Shown here piece after piece: positions 35,761 through 47,100 of a stretch of 64,000 nt of DNA. Source of the DNA: Akebia trifoliata (taxonomy: Eukaryota > Streptophyta > Magnoliopsida > Ranunculales > Lardizabalaceae); contig CM030713.1 of the NCBI GenBank assembly GCA_017979445.1, forward strand, positions 29,975,915 through 30,039,914, read 5' to 3'. Within the stretch, counting starts at the first letter, position 1. Each line of letters opens with the position of its first letter. The notes under the pieces are model-generated. The model was not told where the DNA came from, ran no database searches, and worked only from the letters and a program-made list of their open reading frames with translations. A program made the position numbers and the translations under genes.

Positions 35761-36831
35761 TTATCGGACAACTTGCTCTTCAACGTTGTTCTCTTGCCTT
35801 GGGTCAGCGTTAAACCCATCGACTCTCAAATTAGAAAGTAAAGCATCACGGCCAGTAAGAACAATCTGGAAAAATCCTTCGACTTCCTTCTTAAGAAGAT
35901 CCAGCCCTTGTGAGGATCTCTCTGCACTGTTTCCCAAATTCGATACAGAATTCTTCAATATTTCATTCTCTGTGGGACCAACACCATTGCTAACCAGAGG
36001 GTATAATGTCTTGACACAAGTATCAACCGCTTCCAGCTCTTTCACTATTATTAAATTTCCATGTGAAAATAACCTCCTCATCTCTCCATTTACATCTACT
36101 TGGAGGTCATTAAATGCCTCAGCCCACAAGAATTTATCAGAAGTCTGTGAATCTACTAACATCTTTGGGGAACTTGAGAAAGCTGACGCAAAGACACTAC
36201 AAATGAATATTGTTTGAACCTTGACACCATACATTGCACGCATCAGAACCTTTGCTTTGGCCGAGTTCTTAACCTTAGGAAAATAAAAAGATGAACTAAG
36301 CCCACTTAGAATGTTAGAGCAGTTCCCAAGTTTTGAATTCTTCGAACTGATATGTTGCATCCAATCATCAAGAGAAGAGCGAGCCTGTACAAGCTGCTCC
36401 GAGGATGGAACGGAATTCGAGGCACCCAAAACATGTTGCACACATTGGAGGAATAGTTGGCCTTGGTTAAGTCGGGAGAGCTCAGAACTGAAGGCAATGC
36501 AAATATCGAGAAGTCTTACACTGTTATCCAAGTAAACATCCATCCATTTCTCATCCCAATTAGAGACGGGGAACTGAAGCTCTGTAATTAGGGTTTTGAT
36601 GTCTGTGTGTGTTTCACAAAGTGAATCCATTGCCAATTTCATCCAGGATAAGCTAATTACATCGCTCTTGTCTTTCGGCTTGAGCCTTTTCAACCTTTCA
36701 GCTAAGGTTCCCTCGAAGGAATTCAACAATCCAAGCAGACTTGGAGACAAGTGAGAATCCTTGGGAAAGATCATTCGAAAAGGATTTCCAAAAGGAAAGA
36801 AAGGTCGGTGACCATCATGTGGACGACTCAT
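35761..36831 (-). CDS. BPS1: BPS1 (BYPASS1) family protein, single coding exon
   Basis: 356 residues from the Met at 36831. The frame is open 12 codons further up, but only MSRPHDGHRPFFPFGNPFR matches the family start, and an acceptor-like aaacag|tt lies just before it at about 36842. Recognised stretches are LSWMKLAMDSLCETHTDI, DEKWMDVYLDNSVRLLDIC, FSSELSRLNQGQL, SAKAKVLMRAMYGVKVQTIF and a C-terminal QGLDLLKKEVEGFFQIVLTG then RDALLSNLR. The protein is mostly helical with no obvious signal peptide; a hydrophobic patch follows VKVQTIFICSVFASAF. In Arabidopsis BPS1 restrains production of a mobile root-derived signal that arrests shoot growth; its biochemical activity is unknown. A donor-like tttag|gtacg at 38489 points to a 5'UTR intron of about 1.65 kb. 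Length is normal and no defect is seen. Confidence 0.95.
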   Translation of the reverse strand: MSRPHDGHRPFFPFGNPFRMIFPKDSHLSPSLLGLLNSFEGTLAERLKRLKPKDKSDVISLSWMKLAMDSLCETHTDIKTLITELQFPVSNWDEKWMDVYLDNSVRLLDICIAFSSELSRLNQGQLFLQCVQHVLGASNSVPSSEQLVQARSSLDDWMQHISSKNSKLGNCSNILSGLSSSFYFPKVKNSAKAKVLMRAMYGVKVQTIFICSVFASAFSSSPKMLVDSQTSDKFLWAEAFNDLQVDVNGEMRRLFSHGNLIIVKELEAVDTCVKTLYPLVSNGVGPTENEILKNSVSNLGNSAERSSQGLDLLKKEVEGFFQIVLTGRDALLSNLRVDGFNADPRQENNVEEQVVR

Positions 36832-36841
36832 TTTAATATAA

Positions 36842-38650
36842 CTGTTTAAAAAGTGACACAAACACACAAAAATTTAAAGTGTTATAACAAATTACAAGTA
36901 GAATTTTCCACCATAATAGACATAAAATAGATAGAGAATGAGATGGTGACTTTATTTTAGGATAAATCGATGGAACACCTCCTATCCAAATAAAATCAAC
37001 ATAAAACTTTCGGGATGAACTTAAAAGTGTAGAAGTTGCATAGTAAACGGGTAATAAGATAATCTATAAGATCTCGACCAATTTGAAATCATTGAATAAA
37101 TTTAAATTCAATGTCCCACAATCCGAGTTTTTACAAAGCTACTATAGTCAGAAGAATATCACGAACTAAGATGGTTTGTCAAACACCAAGAATAAATACT
37201 TCTTTGTAAAACTCGAAAGGTTTAAACTCAAGATATAAGCTTTTAAATATCTAAACAGATTTAACACTATACGTCGTAACAGATTTTACAACATCTCACC
37301 AGAACCACAACAAATTAGAACTTATTGCTCTGTAAACTGAGTGATCTGAACTAAAACTTCATATCTTGAATAAACATATATAAAATCATGAAACACACAA
37401 CAAACTAGATGTTACGCCTCTTGAAATTCTTATCTAATGCTACCTCTTCTAAGCAAACAACGAAGTCAGACCGGAATGAAATCAAATCCAACAAAAACTT
37501 CACATATCATCTGTGAAGATTCCCACCATGGTCTGAAAAATCAACAAACACCTAGAATTACCCTTTGGAAAGTTCTAAGGATTAAACCTATGCCTCTTTT
37601 GACCATCATTTTTTGAGGCATAAATTGCTATTTTAAAGATTCTTTTATAAAAAAATTTGTTGCAAAAAATGTCAGATCCAAGCCGATCAGTTTTTCCTGT
37701 TTAATTCACCTCTCTATCATTTATTAGTACCAATTTTATAAGGAAATAGAGTTAGATATGACTAGAAACACACAGATCTGGGCTAAACTTCCATTATTTT
37801 ACCAGATCTAACATCAAATCACCGAAATCACAACAAATTTGATGGTATTCCCCTCAAAACCCAGAGATCTTAACTAAAACTTTGAATTTCGAACAGATCG
37901 AACATAAAATCACCAAAAACAACAAATTAGATACTACTAGTCCTCTCGAAAATCTTACCAAACTGCTACATCGGCTAAGCAAAAAACGAAAAAAGACATA
38001 AATGAAGCCAGATCCAACATAAACTCCTCAGATCAGTTTTAAAAAGTAACAAAAGTAAAGAAATTTTATATCTGCAACAAATAACTCAATCACGAAATCA
38101 GATTAGTTCTTCCATCCAATCAACAAAACGTTAAGCTTAAATATTCCTCAAAATCCTAATTCGATCTTAAAAAATAGATTATTCCTCTCAAAAATCTTAC
38201 CGATCTGCTAAGCAAACAACGAAAACAGGCATAAATCAAACCAGATCCAACACAAACTCCACAGATCGGTAACAAAAAAAAGCAACAAAAATAAAGAAAA
38301 ATTACATCTACAAAAAATAACTCACACAAGTAATCAGATTAGTTCATCCATCCAATAAAAAAACGCTAAGCCTCAGTATTCCTCAAAATCCTAATTCGAT
38401 CGAAATATTAAAAAAAAAAAATTCTTATAAAATTCAAGCTATATTACAGATCAAAATCGGAAGATAAAGAAGAAGACGAACTTCGTACCTAAATCTGTAC
38501 TAACAAGACGGAAATATCGATAAAAGTTGCAGACGCGTAACAAGACGGCTTTCGTTGCTTCGAAAACTTCAAACCCTTCAAACTGAAGATGAGGCTTTTA
38601 GGGTTGAAACGTTTATCAAGCAAAGTTATTCGGTGGATATGGTACCTATT
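36842..38650 (-). other. Probable 5'UTR intron and first exon of BPS1
   Basis: On the minus strand the donor is near 38489 (gatttag|gtacgaa) and the acceptor near 36842. The untranslated first exon would lie at about 38490-38650. The intron is built largely of related blocks (see the tandem repeat entry). Confidence 0.55.
37940..38403. repeat. Two diverged ~230-bp tandem copies in the BPS1 5'UTR intron
   Basis: Copy 1 (about 37940-38168) and copy 2 (about 38176-38403) share ordered blocks: ctcnaaaatcttacc, gcnaaanaacgaaaa, ccagatccaac, aatcagattagttc, and tattcctcaaaatcctaatt then cgatc. A partial third copy appears near 37418-37510. Confidence 0.75.
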
Positions 38651-38867
38651 ATATTATCTTACGCATAGAATGATTGAAGTATGTGGTCCGTTCGATTTTC
38701 AAGTCAGGGTTTCTTTTAAATAAACGGTAAGATGAATGAGTTGTTGACTAATAAGCCTACATCTTCAAAGTAATATATATCGAAATTTCTGTATGTTAGA
38801 TACATTGGATACTTTCTATTAAAGGATGCCCAGTCAAATACGTTGTGCCATAAAGTCGACCGACAAC

Positions 38868-39014
38868 GGGAATAAGAACTTCTTTGCATCTGACTTCACG
38901 CTGTAAATGATACGTTCTTTATACGCGGTTGACGTGGTAAGGACATATAACCATGGATCTTTTTCTTCGGGATACATAGTGAAAAGATTTACGGTTCTGT
39001 GCCCTTACCACATC
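38868..39014. mobile_element. Hairpin MITE, accatagact family, upstream of BPS1
   Basis: Left tacgcggttgacgtggtaag and right cttaccacatcagccgcgta are inverted. Inner halves carry ataaccatggatctttttc and gaaaagatttacggttctg. Confidence 0.75.
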
Positions 39015-39240
39015 AGCCGCGTACAGATATCGTAAAATTTACCCAACCCAAGTTAAAATACATTTGCTTGACTGGATCATCTGAGCCGTTGATTTTAAAG
39101 AAATCTTGACATAAACAATGTGTGTAGCACATGCATTTCTTTTCCATCCATAAGAATTCTTCTTGAACGTTATCTTCTTCACTATGCCACACCAATTTTT
39201 TTATTATAACACTCCCTTGAATTCAAGGACCCTCTATTTT

Positions 39241-39490
39241 AGAGATATTTCCCAAAACGTACTTAACATATGTCAAAATTCCGGTTCAATACATTGCTCA
39301 TTTTAATTTTCAAAACATATTTTTTTTAGTAAATTCATCACTTTTATAATCAATGAATTTGTTAATAAATTATCAGTAAAATCACTAATATGACAAAATC
39401 GTTGTTAATTATAAAAGTGACGAAAAATGATGAATTCATTAGAAAACACATGTTTGATAATTAAAATGATAAGTTTATCAAACTCGAAAT
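39241..39490. repeat. AT-rich palindromic element, related to 56640-56860
   Basis: The left half cattttaattttcaaaacat and right half atgtttgataattaaaatg are inverted. Mirrored aattcatcacttttataatc and gattataaaagtgacgaaa-like blocks lie inside. The element at 56640-56860 has the same plan. Confidence 0.6.
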
Positions 39491-39612
39491 TTCATCATAT
39501 TCAGCGCATACATTGAAAGCTCACCTCTCCTTTTAATTTCTAGTCTAAGAGCAAATATCAAGGAAAGGAGGAAGTGGGGAAAGATGGAAAGATAGACGAA
39601 TAAAAAAAAAAA

Positions 39613-39726
39613 GAGATATTCTATAGGCACACCAACTTTTGCTAAGAGATCATATGAAATCATCCAAGAATTATCACACATCTTAGAGTGCTTGTAGTAA
39701 AAGCTGGTGTGGCAATAGAAGCTTTC
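39613..39726. mobile_element. 114-bp MITE, CTATTGCCACACC family
   Basis: Ends are gagatattctataggcacac and ggtgtggcaatagaagctttc. Flanks are A-rich (aaaaaaaa and aaaaaata). Confidence 0.7.
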
Positions 39727-39798
39727 AAAAAATATTTGGTGCCTACCTTGAGTTTAAAACTAGATCAACGAAGTCCAATAAAAATTTGTAATAAAATT

Positions 39799-40344
39799 TA
39801 GGATTGTAACTTGGGTCGGGTTAGTAATCAACTTGTGTCTAATCCACACTCGAGAAACATCAACCCATGCTTGTGCCCAAACCGACCTCGGACATGACAT
39901 GCTTAACCCAAACCCAATCCAAGTTGGGTTGATCAGGTTAGTTCATTCCTTATTAATATTAGATAGTTTAATAATGATAATTACAAATGTAATAAGTGAT
40001 ATGTAAAAGAAATATAAAATTTATAATTATTTGTCCTAAAATTATATTTCAAACTTTATATACATGAAATTATAAATTAACATTAAGTAGAAGAAAAAAA
40101 AAAGGTTGTTGATTAATTAAAGTTTAAAATGTGAATGAGAAATAAATAAAGATATTTAAAAATTAAATTAAATTATAATCATAGTAAATTCGGGTTTGGG
40201 CAACCCGATGTCTATGCTGACCCAACCTGATTTGGTTCGATCAATTTATTTTTACCCAAGTCCTAACTAATTGTGCCCAAACTTAACCCAAGGTCGGGTT
40301 GAAACCATCAGATTCGGATTTGATCTTCCCAAGTTGCAACCCTA
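39799..40344. mobile_element. 546-bp hAT-like element
   Basis: Ends taggattgtaacttgggtcg and the reverse complement of tcttcccaagttgcaaccct+a pair well. Flanks are ataaaatt (39791-39798) and ataaaatc (40345-40352), 7 of 8 matching. Interior is AT-rich with gggtttgggcaaccc-type blocks. Confidence 0.8.
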
Positions 40345-41067
40345 ATAAAATCAATTCATTTATATGTACTAGACTTCCTCTCATTCATGTCCTTTCAAAA
40401 TAAATAAAAAGTGGGTTTGATCATTAAAAAAATAGAATGGTTATCCGCACCCCAAACCAGATGTGACAATGACAATTATTAGAGGGTATTTTTGGATCCT
40501 TATCTTCCAACACACGTGGCGATATCTTCTTCACAAATGAAAAATTAAAAAAAGAATCTTTAAAGCTAAACAATGGACGCCAATAGTTTTTTTTTCTCAA
40601 ACAGCTGTGATTTCCCCAACTTAAAAAAGAGTCCAACTTTGAAGCGGACAGTCCGCTTCAAATTTTGATGAAACCTTTTTGTTATAAGACAGGTGGCGTT
40701 TTGAATTTAGTTCATCCCTACATTTCTACTAAAATTTGAAACACCTCCTTTTGCGATGTCACGTGTAATCCAAGGGAGGGGGTTGCTTCAAAACTTTGAA
40801 GCGGATTGGCGGCTTCAAAGTTTTTTCCTAAAGAAGCTAGGCTCCTCCCATTATACCCCACGGCCCACACCACAACGACAGTACAGTACGAGAGAACCCA
40901 ACAACTTTAGACTCCTTCTTAAAGTAAGACTTAATGGTGTACTTGTACAGCAAAATTTGATCAACCACTTACCACAAAAATTCCACGTGGCTCAAAAAAT
41001 TGATTATTTATCGAAATCAAGTATTCTTCATCTTGGGCTTGGACCATTCCAAGGAGTCTCAGGGCAT

Positions 41068-42112
41068 GTGTGGATTGACTTTTCTAAGTACTTCTGATAT
41101 TTGCGAAGAGTCAGAAGCACTTTAAAGGTGTTTGGATAAATAACTCTTGGAAAGAACTACTTTAATATGGAGTCATTTTAGTGCTTTTTCACGGAGTACC
41201 GATGGTACTACTTCTCTAAATTACTCTTTCGCGGAGTCACAAAATATTGTCAAAATGAAGGGATTAGGACAAGTATGGCCCTCATAAATTTTAAAAATTA
41301 CAAATCTACCCTCAAAAAGGAAGTTGGAATAATATTATATTACTATCCATTGATATGGTAGTAGCCTTTTAGTGTAACATTTGGGACAAGATACCCCTCA
41401 TAGATTTTGAAAATTACAAATATACCCTCAAAAATGCAATTGCAGTAATACTATATTACTATTCATTAATGTGGTGGTAGTTTTTTGGTGTAGCATTTGG
41501 GACAAGTATGCCCCTCATAAATTTTGAAAATTACAAGCATATCCTAAAAAATGCAATTAAATAATATTTTATTATTATCCATTGATGTGGTGGTAGCCTT
41601 TTAGTGTAGCATTTGAATTTGAATTTCTAGCTCCTCCAATTGCTCAATGATTTATCAATGGGCATTCCAATCATGTTGAAATTCCAATCATGGTTGAAAT
41701 TTTCTTATTGCAAGATTGATGTGAACAATTACACACAAATTTACTATCCATTAATGTGGTGAAAGCTTCTTCATATTTTTAGTGGTTGTATATATTTGCT
41801 CACAATATCTTCTATTTATTTATAATTGTTGGGTGTTTATATTAGTTTTTATAGATAAAAACAATAACTTTTATTTCTTTTGAAGAATAATTTGTTGAGT
41901 TATAATGTTAAAAATAGTAACTGATACTTATAAGGGTATTTTGATCATTTTAACATAATCCAAAATAGTTTCCAAATACAAAACTCTATCAAAAGTACTT
42001 CTGACAGTACTTTTTAGAACCTACATCCAAACACACAACAGTTATCCACCTACTCCAAAGTACTTACGAAAGTACTTATGTTCTAAGTACTTCTGGCTCC
42101 TGTATCCACACG
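41068..42112. mobile_element. ~1.05-kb foldback element with an internal 117-bp tandem array
   Basis: Outer ends gtgtggatt... and ...atccacac are inverted. Inside them, ctaagtacttctga, gtcagaagcac and ggtgtttggat are mirrored by catccaaacacac, gtacttctgac and agtacttctgg. No transposase ORF is seen. Confidence 0.55.
41262..41615. repeat. Three tandem copies of a ~117-bp unit
   Basis: Units begin at about 41266, 41384 and 41500 with gggacaagtatgcccctcat, followed by aaattacaa and by ccattgatgtggtggtagcc, in imperfect copies. Confidence 0.85.
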
Positions 42113-44155
42113 GCCCATCAGTGTCTCACTAAACCCATGATTTTAGGGAAAATTAGTTAATCAACTCCAATTTAAGGATTTCTTTCTAAATGACCCCTAA
42201 TCTCTATTTAGGTAACTTGATAGTCCATTTGGTAAACTTTTTTTTCTTTTTTAACGTCTACTCACCAACCCCTTTCAAGTGTTAATGATCGTTGAGAAGG
42301 ACAATTCAAATCATTGAGATCAACTTTGATCCAATCGTCAAGATAAACCTTTGCATCAACATCAATGATTATAAATCATTTGATTATGAATCGTTGAGAT
42401 AATGATTCAAATTGTCAAGATCAGTAATTCAAATTGTGGAGATCGATGATTTGAATGGTTGATCTTGATAATTTGAGTTTGACGTTTTATCAAGTGAGGA
42501 ATATTAAACAAGAATTTTTTTGGGAACCGAGGTATCCGAATCTCTTAGAGGTGCACCTGAGACCGACACACACCAATTAATTTATAGGTAAATCCACGAG
42601 GGCAGCCCTTAGGAGGATAGGAACTTAAGTCCTTCAAAACGTGATCTTGATCATCTCACCCAACCCTTAGACGATTAGAAAGAAAGATTTTTAATAACCC
42701 GGATGTTAAGATACCACCCCCCAAAACCAACCTTTGTCTCGTGGAAGAGAAGTCATTTTTTTTGTTTAAGCTCACAGCCCACAACCATCTGATATGTGGG
42801 GCACATGATAACAGCAATGAGAAAGAGTTTCACTCATGGCCATGATGAAAAAAAAGAAAACTTTCTTATCTGATCACCGTGTGACATGCAAAAATATGAT
42901 CCGATTCAATGGGGTTGTAGAAGACAAAATTATATGAACTTTATAAAAATAAATAAAAATATAGTTATTTTTCACCATTGAATTTTATTTTTAAATTTGA
43001 GTACTTTGATAGCTGTCCATTTTCAACATCTTGGATCAAGTTAGAAAAATAATTTTTTTTATTTTTAATATGAACATTTTCATAAAATCTAGAAAGCTCC
43101 AATGTGATAATCAACGTGGGCCCAAGGAGCCTTCGGTAGAGGAAGGGTAGGCTAGAGAGAAACTCTCTCTATGCCGACTAAGGTTTTTTTTGGATCATGG
43201 AGTCTAAATCTTTGTTTGAGCCCATGGTTTCTTGTGTACATGTGGACTTACCCATGCCTCTCTTCCATATCCACTAAAGTGATAAGAGAAGTTCCATATA
43301 AGAATGAGACTTATTTCTTTTACCTATCCGATGTAGGACAAAATAAAATTCACCACATTTCATAACAATTTTCATATACAAGTAAGGATTCTTTGAAATA
43401 GATTTTTCATTTTTTCATTAACTATTTTTCGCAACCAAAAGATGTGTGAACCCCATGTTAATTTAGATTCAAAGAGACCCAAATGATCATATTTTCAGAT
43501 TTTCCAACACTATTGAATGTGTGCTCCTGGGATTGAGCCCAGAAAACCCTATCAACCAACAGTTCTGAATCGGTCAGTCAACTCGAGATTGATCAAGTCA
43601 AGCTATTTTCAGCTTCAAAACCAAGAAATATATATATTGCTTAAGATCCGCGAATGTAAAATTGGATGTTATATTTGTTTTGGATTCAAAATAAAGAATT
43701 GACTCAGACTTTTCTTCTTATTAGAATCTGTTTCTTGATGTTCTAATTTTTTCTGCGGAATGAGACTCTAATTCTTCATCTTGAAATTACTTTCAAGAAA
43801 GTGTAATAGCCAAATAAGCTTCTAAAATCTGAAAAGTAATTTCTATAATCAGGATTCTCAAAATTTAAAATCAAAATCTGGAACCATAATCTAACAAGCC
43901 GATACCAATGCCCCCATTAAATATGCCCAAGCAGATAATGTTTCTAAGTTAGTTCAAGCTGGTTGAACCGATGGTCCTGAATAATGAGGGTTTTTTTCAT
44001 AAAAATTTATCCTAAATTGAAATCAATAAGAAGCATATATACTGAAGGCCATAAATATTCCCTGAAATTGGAAGTATATAGCAGAACAAGAATAGATGAA
44101 CTCTAAGAAGAATTTTAAAAGTTGATACGGGTTTGAATTGTTAATCACCTAATTT

Positions 44156-47100
44156 TCATCTATAATTCATTCGATGGTGTCTGTTTCTATCGCTTTCTTC
44201 TTCACTCGTACCATATTCCTCGGCCAACTTCTTGTCACCAAATCTTGCAACAACCTGATTCTCTTCTTGATGTAGACGAGAATCGGATACCTTTTGAGTC
44301 CAACGGTCCTGCATTATAGGATAATTATGGATTAATAGGTTGTAAGTGGAATTTTTTTTTTCTTCTGTTTTTGGTTCTCATGAGAGTAATTGATTGGAAC
44401 TTACGATATTGGATGGTCGGTCATTGGCTTCAAGCATGTGGATCACACGACCCATTTTAGGCCTTTCATTTGGATCTGGGTCGGTACATGAAATAGCAAA
44501 CAGGACAACCCGTTTAAGTATCTTCAAAGGCGGACTTTCAGGCAACTTAGGATCCACTACTAGGTTGCAATTTCTGTTTCCAGACATGGTTTTTATCCAC
44601 TCAACCAAATTCACCTGTAAATCCATCATTTATGTACAATTCAAATCAGTTTTCTAAAAAAAATTGAAAAAAAAGGTAAGAGTGGTTACAAGAGGAAGTT
44701 TCCGAATGTCTCAAGATTAACCTCTCCAGAGGGTCTACTGTAATCAATTGGGCGCCTTCCAGATATTATCTCCATTATTAGTACTCCAAAGCTGTAAATA
44801 TCGCTCTTGTCATTCAACATACCAGTGAAAGCATATTCAGGTGCCACGTATCTACAAATTCCATGAATATATGTTAATTATCTCAATGGATACTAAAGCG
44901 ACAAAAATGTGACGATATTCCAACCATACATGTATCATCTCAAGATGCACATCAAACAATTACAGAACTGGGTAAAATATGAGAACTTCTATTGCCACAC
45001 CACCCCAAGATGTGTGATACTCTTTGGTGATTTACATATGAATTGGGGTGGTGTTAGCAAAAGTTAGTGTGGCAATAGAATCTCTCTAAAATATCTAGGG
45101 GATCCCAAGAAAGGTGATCAATAAGTAAGCCATGTCACCCATGAAGGATCTCATCTTCTTATTAAAGCTTGGAAAGCAAGAGACAAAGGATACTAGAGGG
45201 ATGTGATGATACTGACCATACTGTATCATCTTGAGATGCACATCGAATAGCTAGAAAATCAGGTAAATATTCAGAGGATCCTGAGAAAGGTGATCGATGA
45301 GTGAGTCATGTCACCCACCCAAAATACGTCTTCTTATTAAATCTTGGAAAGCAAAAGAATACATTGGACCACCCCAAGGGGTTGGCCAGTGGCAAGCCGA
45401 GCATTGCTAAGCTTCTCAGGAAGGGGAGGTCAAGTGTTCGAAGCAATGAATTCTATGGCCACCCTCCAGGGTCCGGTTGACCCTCAACTCAACCAGTTGC
45501 ACGCAGGACTTTCCGAGGGGGAGGGGGGGTGCGTGTAACCGTGGGATTAGTCTCACCCAAAGGGTGGGGATACCCACGATAAGCCAAAAAAAAATGATTA
45601 TAACTAACAAAATACGGAAAATTTTGCTTAAATATCGAATCGAAGAGTCTTGGTAGGACCACACCATACCAAAGATGCTGTTTGTGGTTTAGACCACAAA
45701 GTGTGAAGATTTTATGAAAACCCTCCCACAGATGCATATTAGACAAGAATACAAGTTCAAAAATTAGCAGGAAAAAAAAAAGGATGGAATTTTTTTAACT
45801 AGGTAACAGACTAACCCAGATGTTCCCATAATCTGACTCCTTTCAGAAGACAACAGCTTAGCAAACCCAAAATCAGAAACCTTGGGGTTCCATTGTCGGT
45901 CGAGTAGAATGTTGCAAGATTTTACATCCTGGTGGACAACCTTTGGTTCGAGACCCTCATGAAGGTAGGCCAAACTGCAGAAATAGATTATCTTTATGAG
46001 CTACATTTGCATAAAAATTTCATGGAGAACTTAACATAAAAAAAATGAAAAAAGAATAATGCTGGAGTGACCTCAATTCACACTTTGCTGACAAGGAGGT
46101 GTGTACGGAACAATAGATGCTCTTCATTGAGATACAAGGGGAAAGCATTTATGGTTCTGTGCACACCTTCACGTCAGTAAAGCGTGAATTGAGGTCAATC
46201 CTGAGGTCACTCCAGCACGACTCAAATAAAAAAATAAAACAGGATAGATTTTTTTGAACCCTTTTGCTGTTCCGAGGATAATGTTCATCCGGGTATCCCA
46301 TGTTAGAGGGCTGACTTGCCCTACATCCCCATGAAGCCAGTGGTCAAGATCACCATTCTCTACATGCTCATAAACAAGCATCCTGATCAACAAAACCAGA
46401 CAAAAGAGAGAATAAATCTCTCAAATTATTAATCCTCAAACTTTGAAACCAAATAATAAATCCAATTTCAATTGGATTTGAAACAAAAATCAAAGAAGAA
46501 ATGAGAGAAAATATTTGTACCCGTAAGCACCCTCCACACAGTATCCGAGTAACCTGACAAGATTCTTGTGTCTAACATGTCCCATTGCTTCTACTTCATC
46601 TTTGAACTTATCAACTTGACGATCTCTGATATACATTAGTCTCAAGAGTAAATTGGATATCCTCAAGGCTCAAGCACCAGCAAATAAAAAATTGTACAGA
46701 AACTCAACTCAGTTTATCGTGGACAACATAATAGAAAGCACAATGTACAGAGAAGGGAAAAAAAACCCAAATTCAACTCTAGAAAAGCATTTAATCACAA
46801 GTACCATCTGAATTTTCATTAATAAAATCAGCAGATACAAAGAATTACTAAATAATCTTGCTCTGATACCATGAGTAAAGAAGGATTTTTTTGGTAAGAA
46901 CTACTGCCTTACATGTTTCACATTGAATTCCTAATATGAATTAACAAACCAAATAATACACAAATAATTCGAATAGCTCTGCCCATCCAAGATATCACCT
47001 AAAAGCAAACCACCCAAATAACAAGCATAGCATTACCAGCATGGTTTTAGAATTCGGTCAAGACCAAGACTCCCAAGCAAGTCATCTTGATCATGCAGGC

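Larger units (their letters stand above)
40345..44155. other. Intergenic DNA, no gene recognised
   Basis: It contains the element at 41068-42112 and an inverted gaagcgga/tccgcttc pair at 40640-40825. A patch at 42290-42480 is rich in repeated attcaaattgt/ttgagatcaa strings. Confidence 0.5.
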
